A stretch of DNA of 48,713 nt from Eremococcus coleocola DSM 15696 (GTDB taxonomy: Bacteria > Bacillota > Bacilli > Lactobacillales > Aerococcaceae), in NCBI RefSeq assembly GCF_000428865.1, contig NZ_AUAT01000016.1, forward strand, positions 1-48,713, read 5' to 3'. The notes beneath the pieces are model-generated. The model was not told where the DNA came from. It saw only the letters and a program-made list of their open reading frames with translations, and did no database searches. Shown piece by piece: positions 7,295 through 16,058 of the stretch (its first letter is position 1; each line of letters starts with the position of its first letter). Position numbers and translations under genes: made by a program.

Positions 7295-9652
7295 CTATTT
7301 GAAAAAGACTTGGGTTGATCCATTACCACCCGCATTGGGTGGTGAATAGTCAAAGTGGTCGACTTGAGGATGGACCGCCAATAATTGTTGGATGCCCTGG
7401 CGCAAGGCTCCCGTCCCCTTACCATGAATAATGGTAACCATGGGATGGTTGGATAAGAGCGCCTTGTCTAAATAAAGTTTAGTTTCATTCATGGCGTCTT
7501 CATAGCGCCGGCCCCGTAAATCCAAACTGGTCGTCACCTTGGCCCCAGCCTTGCGTTGGACATTGACCCGGGACTTTTTGGCCTCAATCGATTCAATCAC
7601 TTCAAGATCCTTGGCTGGCAAGTTCATCTTAAGAATTCCCATTTGAACGGTGAAGGTTTTGTCATCGACTTTATCAACAATCGAACCTCGTTGACCATAG
7701 GAATGGACCAGAACGTCTTGTCCCACCCGGAGTTCTTGCTTAGCTTTTTGCCGCTTAAGCACCTTGTTCTTGCGGAGGTTTTCAGGTTGTTTCAACTGAT
7801 CAAACTTACCTTTTTTATCAATCAGGACATGTTCTTTGATGGTGGTGTTTTGCCCTTGTTCCAACTGTAAATCACGGATTTCTTGGATCAATTTATCCGC
7901 TTCTTTTTGGGCTTGGTCCACCTTCATATTGGCCTCATGCTTAGCCTTTTCAACTAAGGCATCTTTATAAGTCACCCACCGATCATATTCGGTGCGGAGG
8001 TCTTTTAGGAGTTGGTCTGCCTGGGCTAATCTGTGCTCAGTTTCTTGGTGGTCCGCTTCAAGTCGCCGCCGTTCGGTTTCAAGATTGGCCACCATCTCAT
8101 TAATAGATTGGGAATCTTGGCTCACTCCTTGCCGGGCTTTTTCCAAGATATAGTCGGGTAAACCTAAGCGTTGCGAAATTTCCAAGGCGTTGGACCGACC
8201 AGGAATCCCTATCAAAAGCCGATAAGTTGGCGCCAGGGTCTCAGCATTAAATTCCATGGAAGCATTAATCGTATGAGGCGCTTCATGGGCATACACCTTC
8301 AATTCAGGATAATGAGTGGTGGCCATGGTGGTCATTCCTGCCCCGGTTAAATAATCTAAAATAGCTGTCGCCAGAGCTGCTCCCTCTTGGGGGTCGGTCC
8401 CTGAACCCAACTCATCAAAGAGAAGGAGCGACTGGTAAGTCGCATGCTTGAGGATATCAATCGTATTGGTCATATGACCCGAGAAAGTAGACAAGCTTTG
8501 TTCTATCGATTGTTCATCCCCAATATCCGCAAAGACTTGGTCAAAGAGTCCAATTTGTGACCCCTTTTGGGCGGGAATATGAAGGCCAGCTTGGCCCATT
8601 AAATGCAGTATCCCTAGGGTCTTAAGTAAGATTGTTTTCCCCCCAGTATTAGGTCCAGTGATAATCAAGGTCCGGTAATCTTGACCAATAATAATATTAT
8701 TGGCCACAACTTGTTTAGGATCTAATAAGGGGTGGCGGGCTTGGATTAAAGAAACATGACGGTCAGGTGATACCTTGGGCCGAACAGCCTGAAGTTGGCG
8801 GCCATAACTAGCCCGGGACTGAATATAATCTAATTGGCCAATAATATATTGGTTCTGACGAATATCTTCATAATAAGGCATGAGTTGCCCCGATAAATCC
8901 ATTAGAATCTGCGCAATTTCATTATTTTCTTCAGTTTGTAAATGAGACCGCCGGTTATTGAGGGTTTCAACCGACCGAGGTTCAATATAGAGGGTTTGCC
9001 CCGTGGAAGATTGGTCATGGACCGTCCCCTTAATTTGACTCTTGTGGTCTGCTTTGACGGGCAAGACATAACGGTTATTCCGGATAGTAATGAGGGTGTC
9101 TGATAAGGCCGAGGCATTGTTTTTAAGGATTTGGTTAAGTTGGTTCCGCACCGCTTCTTCCGTTTGTTGTTGAGCCCGACGGATTCGGGCTAATTCGGTA
9201 GAAGCAGAAGACAGAACGTCGCCTTCCTCTGAGATAGCCTCTCCTATCATCGCAATACAATCTTTTAAAACAATCGACCGTTCAATCCAGGCATAGAGGG
9301 CAGGATAGGTCCGGTTATCCGCTTCTTGTTTGGCATAGAAATCATGGACTTGTTTCACTGAACTTAAGAGCTTACCCACATCGGCTAATTCCTTACCATT
9401 CAAACTAGCACCTACTTGGAGCCGCTTGATAGCCTCACTCAAATCATTCAGGCGAGGAATGGGTATAATCTGATTCTGGCTCAGCAAACTTAGGGCCTGT
9501 TCCGTTTCTGCCTGCCAAGTTTCAACGGTGGCTAAGTCATCGGAAGGCAGCATGGACTGGATGGCTACTTTGCCCGTTTCAGTCTGGGCATAATTTAAGA
9601 CAGCCGCCCGAATTTTTCCAAATTCTAGGGTCTCGAATATTTTCTGATTCAT
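7295..9652 (-). CDS. mutS2: MutS2 (endonuclease/ribosome-rescue family)
   Basis: 785 residues, the normal length. Order of domains: N-terminal MutS core, ATPase with Walker A GPNTGGKT (about residue 330) and Walker B/signature around LLFDELGSGTDP, a long coiled coil (about 510-620, rich in Glu/Gln/Lys), a KOW-like segment, and a C-terminal Smr domain (about 705-785) with LDLRG and HGKGTGAL. MutS2 was described as a suppressor of recombination and, in B. subtilis, as a factor acting on collided ribosomes. Start at 9652 follows AAGGAG. A terminator lies upstream of it, after cvpA, so mutS2-trxA is likely a separate transcript from zapA-cvpA. Confidence 0.93.
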   Translation of the reverse strand: MNQKIFETLEFGKIRAAVLNYAQTETGKVAIQSMLPSDDLATVETWQAETEQALSLLSQNQIIPIPRLNDLSEAIKRLQVGASLNGKELADVGKLLSSVKQVHDFYAKQEADNRTYPALYAWIERSIVLKDCIAMIGEAISEEGDVLSSASTELARIRRAQQQTEEAVRNQLNQILKNNASALSDTLITIRNNRYVLPVKADHKSQIKGTVHDQSSTGQTLYIEPRSVETLNNRRSHLQTEENNEIAQILMDLSGQLMPYYEDIRQNQYIIGQLDYIQSRASYGRQLQAVRPKVSPDRHVSLIQARHPLLDPKQVVANNIIIGQDYRTLIITGPNTGGKTILLKTLGILHLMGQAGLHIPAQKGSQIGLFDQVFADIGDEQSIEQSLSTFSGHMTNTIDILKHATYQSLLLFDELGSGTDPQEGAALATAILDYLTGAGMTTMATTHYPELKVYAHEAPHTINASMEFNAETLAPTYRLLIGIPGRSNALEISQRLGLPDYILEKARQGVSQDSQSINEMVANLETERRRLEADHQETEHRLAQADQLLKDLRTEYDRWVTYKDALVEKAKHEANMKVDQAQKEADKLIQEIRDLQLEQGQNTTIKEHVLIDKKGKFDQLKQPENLRKNKVLKRQKAKQELRVGQDVLVHSYGQRGSIVDKVDDKTFTVQMGILKMNLPAKDLEVIESIEAKKSRVNVQRKAGAKVTTSLDLRGRRYEDAMNETKLYLDKALLSNHPMVTIIHGKGTGALRQGIQQLLAVHPQVDHFDYSPPNAGGNGSTQVFFK

Positions 9653-9723
9653 GATCTATCTCCTTCTTGCCGTTAAGGCAATGACTAATGATTGGCTAAG
9701 GGTTTTGCTTAAAATAATTGAGG

Positions 9724-9757
9724 TAAAAAAAGAGTCTGGGACGGGGTCCTAAACTCT
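9724..9757 (-). terminator. Rho-independent terminator after cvpA
   Basis: On the minus strand, arms AGAGT...ACTCT with inner GGA/TCC pairs are followed by seven Ts. It lies 14 bp beyond the cvpA stop. Confidence 0.75.
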
Positions 9758-9770
9758 GTGGTAATTGGTC

Positions 9771-10325
9771 TTAGAAAGGATTAATATTCAGCCATAAGTT
9801 AGAAACAAAGCTGGATAAGAAAGGTGTTTGGGACACAATCCAATAAGCAATTGGATTATTAACAAATTGTTGTTGGATAAATTCGATGGGAATCAAAGAC
9901 AAAGCAAAGAGGATAAAATAGATGACCACATAGGTGACAAGGGCATTAATAATGGCACCCGATATTCCGTTAGCCAAGTTCCATAAGTTATAATATTGCA
10001 ACGGGCGGAATAAGGAGGCTAGGAAGTTGGTCACCAGCCAGCCCACTAAAGCGATTAATAAGAAGGTAACCACGCCATAGAAGGCCTTGGCCAAATCCAT
10101 ATTAAGACTGGCTTCTTGGGAATAGATGGCAAAAGTTGAGTCGGGTTTAAGCGCGGGAAAAGGTACAATCATTTCGACAAACCCTGCTAATTTATCATAA
10201 TATTGGGTGGATAGGATAAAGGTTATGATATAACCGATTAAACGAATCCCTTGGATAACTAGACCACGGCGGTAGCCCGTATAAGCTGAAATCGCTATGG
10301 CTAGGATAATTATTAAGGTTAACAT
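9771..10325 (-). CDS. CvpA family membrane protein
   Basis: 184 residues with four predicted membrane helices (about 2-20, 23-42, 80-105, 118-145). It matches the CvpA/colicin V production family, whose members are widespread and of poorly known role; some studies link them to envelope integrity. The characteristic start is LTLIIILAIAISAYTGYRRG. It follows zapA with a 44-bp gap, the arrangement seen in Bacillus (zapA-yshB-polX-mutS2), but polX is missing here. Start at 10325 follows GAGGAG. Confidence 0.85.
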   Translation of the reverse strand: MLTLIIILAIAISAYTGYRRGLVIQGIRLIGYIITFILSTQYYDKLAGFVEMIVPFPALKPDSTFAIYSQEASLNMDLAKAFYGVVTFLLIALVGWLVTNFLASLFRPLQYYNLWNLANGISGAIINALVTYVVIYFILFALSLIPIEFIQQQFVNNPIAYWIVSQTPFLSSFVSNLWLNINPF

Positions 10326-10369
10326 GACAAAACTCCTCTTCTGGCACTTAATTTACTAGGTATACCTGA

Positions 10370-10846
10370 TTAATCAATGGTTGGATTCGGCCGGATTGTT
10401 TTTGCGGTTTGACCCGAATTTTCTCCAGCTTGGTTGGCAGGATGACTATCTAAAGGTAAGCGTTCTTGATAGTGTGGTCGCTTGGCCGGACTTGGCTGAC
10501 CTTGCTTGTTGGACGACTGATTTGGAAAATTGTTAGGCATCCGCCGGTCTGGATAAGCGGGGTCGTTCCCCTGTCTTTGGTCTCGGCTTGAAGCTGCCTT
10601 TAACTGGTCTAGTTCAGCTTGTAAGGTTTCAATTTGATGTTCCTTACTTAACTGGTCGGAAATTGCATTGACCGCCATTAAGATCGCTAAATCACCCTTG
10701 GATAGGGAACCATCTAAGCGAATTAATTGGTCCAATTGATGGTTCAAAATGGTCACAACGGCATCCATATGTTGGTCAGACTTTTTGCCCACAATGGTAT
10801 ATTCTTTTCCAGCAATCACTGCTTTATAACGGCGTTTTTCTTCCAT
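10370..10846 (-). CDS. zapA: Cell division protein ZapA, with a long disordered tail
   Basis: ZapA binds FtsZ and bundles its filaments at the division ring. The first ~90 residues match the family: an RYKAVIAGKEYTIVGKK start, DQHMDAVV and then the coiled-coil helix (LAILMAVNAISDQL). Typical ZapA is about 85-100 residues; here 158 residues are encoded, the last ~65 being low-complexity and rich in Gln, Asn, Pro and Arg. The tail is probably disordered. The gene leads a two-gene unit with cvpA and is preceded by AGTAGG-type spacing, a weaker ribosome site than its neighbours. Confidence 0.87.
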   Translation of the reverse strand: MEEKRRYKAVIAGKEYTIVGKKSDQHMDAVVTILNHQLDQLIRLDGSLSKGDLAILMAVNAISDQLSKEHQIETLQAELDQLKAASSRDQRQGNDPAYPDRRMPNNFPNQSSNKQGQPSPAKRPHYQERLPLDSHPANQAGENSGQTAKTIRPNPTID

Positions 10847-10980
10847 TCCTAGCCTACTTTCTTAAAAGGATCATTTAACAAATCAAATTATTCTTTATTT
10901 TAACAGATTTTTGCCTAGTTTGCACGATGGGGCATTGCTTATCTACAAGCTGAGAAATAAGGGGAAATTTCTTCTCACGC

Positions 10981-11424
10981 TTAAGCTTGCCATCGCATAT
11001 CAATATGAGGAATATCATCTTCCAAATAAACATCCGAAATAGCTTGAAAGTCTAAACTTTCATAGAAGGCTTTTAAATAATTTTGGGCACTAATTTCAAT
11101 GGTGTTAGCTTGCCATTGGTCTTTGGCATAAGCAATGGCTGCTTCCATCATAGTCCGAGAATAACCCTTGCCACGTTGATCTTCCCGGCACAAAACCCGT
11201 CCAATGGATACAGCTGGATAGCTTAACCCAGCCGGGATGAGGCGACAGTATGCCAAAACTTGGCCTTGGTCTTCTAGAAAGAGATGGCGACACTTTGGAT
11301 CTAAGTTATCAATATCTGGATAAGGACAGGTTTGTTCCACAATAAAGATATCACAACGGACTTTAAGAAGTTGGTACAGTTGGTCTGTCGTTAATTCATT
11401 AAAGGCAATATTTTTCCATTCCAT
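10981..11424 (-). CDS. GNAT-family N-acetyltransferase, ElaA type
   Basis: 147 residues. The N-terminus (FNELTTDQLYQLLKVRCDIF) and VEQTCPYPDIDNLD are characteristic of the ElaA subgroup. The acetyl-CoA pyrophosphate loop is RGKGYSR (about residues 85-91), preceded by the strand IGRVLC. The acetyl acceptor is unknown. The start at 11424 follows AGGAGGGCCCT, which lies in the 9-bp gap to the upstream YbaK-type gene, so the two form an operon. Confidence 0.85.
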   Translation of the reverse strand: MEWKNIAFNELTTDQLYQLLKVRCDIFIVEQTCPYPDIDNLDPKCRHLFLEDQGQVLAYCRLIPAGLSYPAVSIGRVLCREDQRGKGYSRTMMEAAIAYAKDQWQANTIEISAQNYLKAFYESLDFQAISDVYLEDDIPHIDMRWQA

Positions 11425-11433
11425 AGGGCCCTC

Positions 11434-11919
11434 CTAGTCTTCTACTTGATCTGAGACCATGAATCGTTCGTTTTGGTATAAGTCCAGAATTTTGTCCAAA
11501 TCTTGGGTCTTGATTACCATGGTTTGGTCAGGTCGCCCTGGAGCAAACACTAGTTTTTCTGCTTTTAAAATATCTTCATGGATGAGTTGGCCGACTTCAG
11601 CCGGATATCCAATTGGGCATACGGCTCCGGACTCTTGGCCGGTTTCAGTTTCTAATTCTTCCGGACTAACCACGGATAATTTTTGACCGACTAATTTTTT
11701 TAAATATTTAAAGTCATTGCGTTTATCAGGTAAGGTAAACAGGATATAATAACGGCCATCCTTCTTTCCCTTCATAAAGAGGGCCTTTGTTTCCGTACCG
11801 GTAAACCCCTTTTCCGCCTTCATAGCTAAACTTTCTTCATACGTATACATGGAGCTGTGATGGTATAGTTCAAAATCAATCCCTGCCGCTTGTAAATCGG
11901 ATTCAATAGTTATTTTCAT
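11434..11919 (-). CDS. YbaK/ProX-type aminoacyl-tRNA deacylase family protein
   Basis: 161 residues of the YbaK/aminoacyl-tRNA editing domain, which hydrolyses wrongly charged tRNA (Cys- or Ala-tRNA-Pro in known members). Visible features: the N-terminal helix and LYHHSSMYTYEES, the conserved Lys in TKALFMKGK (about residue 45-50), FKYLKKLVG, and GAVCPIGYP in place of the common GGVxPFG loop. The closest subgroup appears to be PrdX/ProX. The ATG at 11919 follows AAGGAGG. Upstream on the same strand is an unusual repeat cluster (12024-12190), which would lie in or before its promoter. Confidence 0.82.
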   Translation of the reverse strand: MKITIESDLQAAGIDFELYHHSSMYTYEESLAMKAEKGFTGTETKALFMKGKKDGRYYILFTLPDKRNDFKYLKKLVGQKLSVVSPEELETETGQESGAVCPIGYPAEVGQLIHEDILKAEKLVFAPGRPDQTMVIKTQDLDKILDLYQNERFMVSDQVED

Positions 11920-12023
11920 GATGCTTCCTCCTTGATAATTGCTTCGTTCCCTATTTTATAAGAGACATCCGGGAATTGCTAGTCTTAGGGGAGATTTATC
12001 GGTCAGATGGTCGTCTTTTAATT

Positions 12024-12190
12024 TGCCATGTGACGAGTTGGAGGTTAAGTCACCGTTCATTTGTTGATTTTATGACAACTTTGGGGGCGACTCGTCCTCT
12101 CTTACCGATTTAATGACGACTTAAGTGTCAACTCGTCACTCTATTGCCAATTTTGTGACGACTTTGGGGGCGACTCGTCTTCTGCCACAA
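12024..12190. repeat. Cluster of TGACGA/TCGTCA repeat units upstream of the YbaK-type gene
   Basis: Three direct units of 40-45 bp (near 12064, 12106 and 12146), each with TGAC(G/A)ACTT-N-ACTCGTC, plus a shorter inverted unit at 12028-12052. Each unit is itself a partial dyad (TGACGA...TCGTCA). It fills most of the gap between the YbaK-type gene and the terminator at 12196. No gene is seen here. Confidence 0.7.
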
Positions 12191-12195
12191 AATTA

Positions 12196-12228
12196 TAAGA
12201 AAAACCGGGTCAAGACCCGGTTTCCTTT
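12196..12228 (-). terminator. Rho-independent terminator of the Ugp-like operon
   Basis: Nine-base-pair stem AAACCGGGT/ACCCGGTTT with loop CTTG, followed on the minus strand by TTTTTCTTAT, a few bases beyond the phosphoesterase stop. Confidence 0.9.
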
Positions 12229-12232
12229 ATGC

Positions 12233-13039
12233 TTAAAAGATACTATTGTCAAAGGGCTTTGCCATCCGGGCAATCATGCTTTGATGCGGAGTTAGATAAT
12301 GACGGTAATAGAAGATTTGGTCAGAGGTTAAAGTCACCGAATTATACCCCGTACGGTTGGTGAAAATTGACTCATGGTCATACTCATCTACACCAAAAGA
12401 AATTGCTTCAGACATATATTGGTTGATGCCTTGATAAGTCACGACGGAAGCCGTATGCACATGGCCTACAAAAATGGCCCGGATATCACTGCTAGCAATT
12501 AATTCTGCAAACCCCTGAGGTACCCGTGTACAAATGTCTGGCTCTTCCCATGCCAAGGGATGGTGTTGGATTAAAATACTCCCCTTTTCTGCCGGTTTAC
12601 TCAACCATGTTTTCAATTGTTGAAATTGAGCTTCTGAGATTGCGCCTTCATGGTCACCTTCTTGATAAGAATCTAAGCTAATAATCCGTAAACCTTTGAA
12701 CTCATGGCAAGCAATGTAAGACCCCTCAAGATTCATTTCCACATGCATTCCTTCTGCAAAAGCAGCCCCAGGGTCATGGTTACCGCGGCAAAAGAAATAA
12801 GGTAAATCACCCAGATGTTCTTGCCATAAGCTTCGGAATAAATCATAATCACTAGCCTCACCTTCATGGCACAAGTCACCAGTTACTATTGCAAAATCAT
12901 AATCAACTGGATTAATACTGGCTAAAAGGCGGCGAAAACGAATCGTAGGATTATCAAAATCAGTAAAAATACGGTGGGTAAACCAATCTGAAGCGTAATC
13001 TTGCCTTAAATGGGTATCGGATAAATGTAAAAATTTCAT
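12233..13039 (-). CDS. Calcineurin-like metallophosphoesterase (GpdQ/CpdA-like)
   Basis: 268 residues, no signal peptide, so cytoplasmic. All five metal-binding blocks are present: LSDTHL (6-11), VTGDLCHEG (about 53-61), CRGNHDP (about 94-100), IQHHPL (about 158-163) and VGHVHT (about 191-196). This is the class III phosphodiesterase family that includes GpdQ (glycerophosphodiesterase) and CpdA. It is the last gene after an Ugp-type importer with phosphate-type promoter boxes, which points to cleavage of imported glycerophosphodiesters or a similar phosphodiester; this is inference. Start at 13039 follows AAAGGAC. Confidence 0.82.
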   Translation of the reverse strand: MKFLHLSDTHLRQDYASDWFTHRIFTDFDNPTIRFRRLLASINPVDYDFAIVTGDLCHEGEASDYDLFRSLWQEHLGDLPYFFCRGNHDPGAAFAEGMHVEMNLEGSYIACHEFKGLRIISLDSYQEGDHEGAISEAQFQQLKTWLSKPAEKGSILIQHHPLAWEEPDICTRVPQGFAELIASSDIRAIFVGHVHTASVVTYQGINQYMSEAISFGVDEYDHESIFTNRTGYNSVTLTSDQIFYYRHYLTPHQSMIARMAKPFDNSIF

Positions 13040-13081
13040 GTCGTCTAGTCCTTTCCAAATAATAAGATCAAGCCATTTGAA

Positions 13082-14185
13082 TCATTCATGGATCAGAAAC
13101 TGGAAGTTTTCCGGATATCCTAAATTCACTTGACTCCCATTATCAAAGAAGTGAAGATTTTTGTCATCAAAATCAAGGATGACTGAATCTCCCACTTGAT
13201 ATTTATCCTCTTCTTCCAAAACAATGAACTCTTGTCGACCTATATTAACAGTTAAAGCAAAGCTTTGACCTAAAAGTTCCCGGTATTTAACCTGGCCTTT
13301 AATCCGACCCCGTCCTTGTTTATCAACAATCCGTAAATGTTCTGGCCGGATGCCCATCAGACATGCTCCGGCTTGACTCAAATAGCCAGCCCAACCTGGG
13401 TCGAGGTCAAAAGCTTGGGTATCAATCCCTACATGGCCTTGCCCTTGGTCTACCTTCAGGATATTCATCCCTGGTGACCCAATAAATTTGGCTGTAAAGA
13501 CATTGGCCGGTTGATTATAAACATTATGAGGTGTATCTACCATTTGTATGTCCCCATTATGTAAGACTACAATCCGATGGGCCAAGGTCATGGCTTCCAT
13601 CTGATCATGAGTCACATAGATAAAGGTTTGTTGATACTTTTCATGAATTTTAACCAATTCCTTACGGGCATCCAAGCGTAAGACCACGTCTAGATTAGAT
13701 AAAGGTTCATCTAATAAAAAGAAATCAGATTTCTTTACAATGGCTCGAGCTAAGGCCGTTCTCTGTCTCTGACCCCCAGATAACTCCCGTGGATAACGAT
13801 TTTTTAATTCTGATAAACCTAGGATTGCTAAAGCTTCGTCCAAACGGTTTTTGACTTCATCTGCTGGTACGCCATTGGCCTTCAAGGCAAAGGTCACGTT
13901 TTCTTCAATGGTCATATGGGGATAAAGTGCATAATTTTGAAATACCATGGCAATATCTCTTTGACCTGAAACCAGATTATTAGCCAGCGTGTCTCCTAAA
14001 TACAAGTCACCCTCAGTAATCGTTTCTAGGCCAGCAATCATCCGTAATAAAGTTGACTTACCTGAGCCGGATGGTCCTAATAAAACAATCCGCTCACTCG
14101 CTTCAATATCTAAATTAATATTTTTTAGCACCGTAATGGGGCCATAAGTTTTTTTTATGTTTTTTAGTTGAATCGATTTACCCAT
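13082..14185 (-). CDS. ABC transporter ATP-binding protein, UgpC/MsmK type
   Basis: 367 residues. ATPase that powers the import system encoded upstream. Walker A GPSGSGKST (about 38-46), signature LSGGQRQR, Walker B FFLLDEPLSNLD and switch His in YVTHDQMEAM are intact. The C-terminal ~130 residues form the regulatory OB-fold domain typical of UgpC/MalK (MGIRPEHLRI). The spacing to the upstream permease is 9 bp and contains the AGGAGG site. Such ATPases can serve several sugar importers, but its position in the operon suggests a dedicated role. Confidence 0.9.
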   Translation of the reverse strand: MGKSIQLKNIKKTYGPITVLKNINLDIEASERIVLLGPSGSGKSTLLRMIAGLETITEGDLYLGDTLANNLVSGQRDIAMVFQNYALYPHMTIEENVTFALKANGVPADEVKNRLDEALAILGLSELKNRYPRELSGGQRQRTALARAIVKKSDFFLLDEPLSNLDVVLRLDARKELVKIHEKYQQTFIYVTHDQMEAMTLAHRIVVLHNGDIQMVDTPHNVYNQPANVFTAKFIGSPGMNILKVDQGQGHVGIDTQAFDLDPGWAGYLSQAGACLMGIRPEHLRIVDKQGRGRIKGQVKYRELLGQSFALTVNIGRQEFIVLEEEDKYQVGDSVILDFDDKNLHFFDNGSQVNLGYPENFQFLIHE

Positions 14186-14194
14186 AGTGTCCTC

Positions 14195-15013
14195 CTACTT
14201 GATACCTGATGAGATAAAGGTTGAAATGATATACTTTTGGAAAATGGCATATAAACCTAAAGGTACTGCCATAGTAATTAAAGAGATGGCCATCGCGGTA
14301 GTAAAGTTAGTACCACCTTCAGATGAAATATACATCTGCATGGCTAATGGCAAGGTATAGTTATCAATACTCTTCAAAATAAGGACTGGCCAAATAAATT
14401 CGTTCCATGAGGTGATAAAGAACCATATTCCAGTTGATGTGACTGAATGTTTAATCAGTGGAAAAACAATTTTGCGCATAATCAATGGTTGCTTAATATT
14501 ATCTAAGGTAGCCGCTTCAATTAAAGGGATAGGAATCCCCCGCATGGTTTGGGTTAAGAGAAAGACCCCCATCGCATCAGCAAATTGTGGCAAAATAACC
14601 CCTACAATATTATCAATCAGACCAAATTTAGACATAATAATATAGTTAGGAATCATAGTCACGGTAAAGGGAATAAACATGGTTGAAATAATTAATAGAT
14701 AGAGCCAACGTTGTCCTTTAATTTTATAGTAGACAAAGGCATAGGACGCGAAAAATGATAATGTAAGCTTCACTAAAGTTACCGTTGTCGCAATAATAAA
14801 GGTATTTAACGTAATTTTGACAATGGGAATATTTTCAAAGAGATAGGTAAAGTTCTCAAAAGTAAAGGGCTGGGGAATCAGAGAAAGAACTGTATGGTAA
14901 GCCTCTTTCAAAGGCTTAAAAGCATTAGCTATAATAAAGAAAATGGGATAAAGAATAATTAATATCGTCAAGATAAATAAGATATGATAGAGGGTCTGTT
15001 TTTTAATTTTCAT
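14195..15013 (-). CDS. ABC transporter permease, UgpE type
   Basis: 272 residues with six predicted membrane helices. The coupling motif for the ATPase is EAATLDN followed by KIVFPLIK. It belongs to the carbohydrate/glycerophosphate permease class (MalG/UgpE). I chose ATG 15013 (MKIKKQTLYH), because GAAAGGAAGG lies just upstream; the longer in-frame start at 15031 lacks a site. The start overlaps the end of the first permease gene by 11 bp, so the two permeases are translationally coupled. Confidence 0.88.
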   Translation of the reverse strand: MKIKKQTLYHILFILTILIILYPIFFIIANAFKPLKEAYHTVLSLIPQPFTFENFTYLFENIPIVKITLNTFIIATTVTLVKLTLSFFASYAFVYYKIKGQRWLYLLIISTMFIPFTVTMIPNYIIMSKFGLIDNIVGVILPQFADAMGVFLLTQTMRGIPIPLIEAATLDNIKQPLIMRKIVFPLIKHSVTSTGIWFFITSWNEFIWPVLILKSIDNYTLPLAMQMYISSEGGTNFTTAMAISLITMAVPLGLYAIFQKYIISTFISSGIK

Positions 15014-15884
15014 AATAGACCTTCCTTTCAATAAACTTGAACGTTAATAACAAGAGGATAACGAACATGATTAAGGTCATGACTGAAATTGCAGAGGCTT
15101 CCCCTACCTTGAACATTTCAAATGATTTTTGATAGGCATGGTATATCAAGTTGGATGAAGCATAGTTAGGGCCACCCTTGGTAATTATTTTAATTGGGGT
15201 AAAAACATATTGGAGCCCTTGAACAATCGCCAAGACAAAGACGTAAATCCCGGTAGAAGAAGACATAGGCAAAACAATTTTCCTGAAGATTTTCCAATTA
15301 GAAATATTGTCAATTTTGGCCGCATCAATCAATTCCCGATCAATCCCCATAATGGCGGCATACAAAACAATAAAGTTATAACCAAAAACCTTCCATGAAG
15401 TAATCAGAGAAATTACGACGACAACGAACCCTTCCTTATTAGTCCACATAGGCATGGTTAGTCCAAAATGACGTAAGACAATGGCTAAAGGACCAGATAC
15501 CGGATTGAGAATCCAGGTATAGACCATGGCAACCACTACCAAGGAAATCACGGCAGGAATGAAGAAAATTCCGGTATATAACTTTTTAAAACGGACAATA
15601 ACTACATCCATAATAAAGGCAAAAACATAGGGCAAAATACAAGAGCAGATAACAAAAATGAGAATATAAATAAAGGTATTGACTAAGATTTTTTGAAAAT
15701 TATTATCGGTTAAGACTTTGATGTAATTATCAAAACCCACAAATTTCTTATTGGGTGATACCATATTCCACTTAAAAAAACTTAGATAAATGGTATAAAG
15801 TAAAGGATAAAAAACAAAACAAGTCTGAACCAACAATAACGGAACCAATAATAGATAGCCAACCCCTGAGTGAGTTTTTTTCAT
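15003..15884 (-). CDS. ABC transporter permease, UgpA type
   Basis: 293 residues from ATG 15884, chosen because AGGAGAAGAAACT lies directly upstream; a longer frame to 15941 has no ribosome site and would run into the upstream hairpin. Six membrane helices and the EAA-like coupling loop (DAAKIDN, then FRKIVLPMS) identify a MalF/UgpA-class inner component. It forms a heterodimer with the UgpE-type protein. It is separated from the binding-protein gene by a large hairpin, which probably lowers permease output relative to binding protein. Confidence 0.88.
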   Translation of the reverse strand: MKKTHSGVGYLLLVPLLLVQTCFVFYPLLYTIYLSFFKWNMVSPNKKFVGFDNYIKVLTDNNFQKILVNTFIYILIFVICSCILPYVFAFIMDVVIVRFKKLYTGIFFIPAVISLVVVAMVYTWILNPVSGPLAIVLRHFGLTMPMWTNKEGFVVVVISLITSWKVFGYNFIVLYAAIMGIDRELIDAAKIDNISNWKIFRKIVLPMSSSTGIYVFVLAIVQGLQYVFTPIKIITKGGPNYASSNLIYHAYQKSFEMFKVGEASAISVMTLIMFVILLLLTFKFIERKVYYEN

Positions 15885-15919
15885 AGTTTCTTCTCCTAAA
15901 ATAAGGGTAATCTCGGTAC

Positions 15920-16042
15920 CAGATATAAAATATAAAAACAATCCACATGGTGAAATGGCTGACAGGCATTGATCGACTGAAAGTAACTTTCGGTTGTCGC
16001 TAGCACTGAAATATCAGCCAAAACAAAAAATGTGGATTGTTA
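15920..16042 (-). terminator. Intercistronic hairpin/attenuator between binding protein and permease genes
   Basis: A perfect 12-bp stem (AACAATCCACAT 16042-16031 on the minus strand, pairing with 15948-15937) closes an 82-nt loop and is followed by TTTTTATATTTTAT, the layout of a terminator. Inside are a second stem (TGGCTGA/TCAGCCA) and a small hairpin (GAAAGT/ACTTTC). It may cause partial termination or protect the upstream mRNA from decay, as known after malE-type genes. Confidence 0.7.
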
Positions 16043-16058
16043 ACCTGAATAAATTTAA

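Noticed and set aside
12024-12190. Possible CRISPR array
   Set aside because: Repeats are degenerate, of changing length, one copy is inverted, and the spacers are not constant in size. No cas genes are present.
15885-15941. Longer start for the UgpA-type permease at 15941
   Set aside because: It lacks a ribosome site and would include the 3' arm region of the intercistronic hairpin; ATG 15884 has AGGAGAAG upstream and gives a normal first membrane helix.
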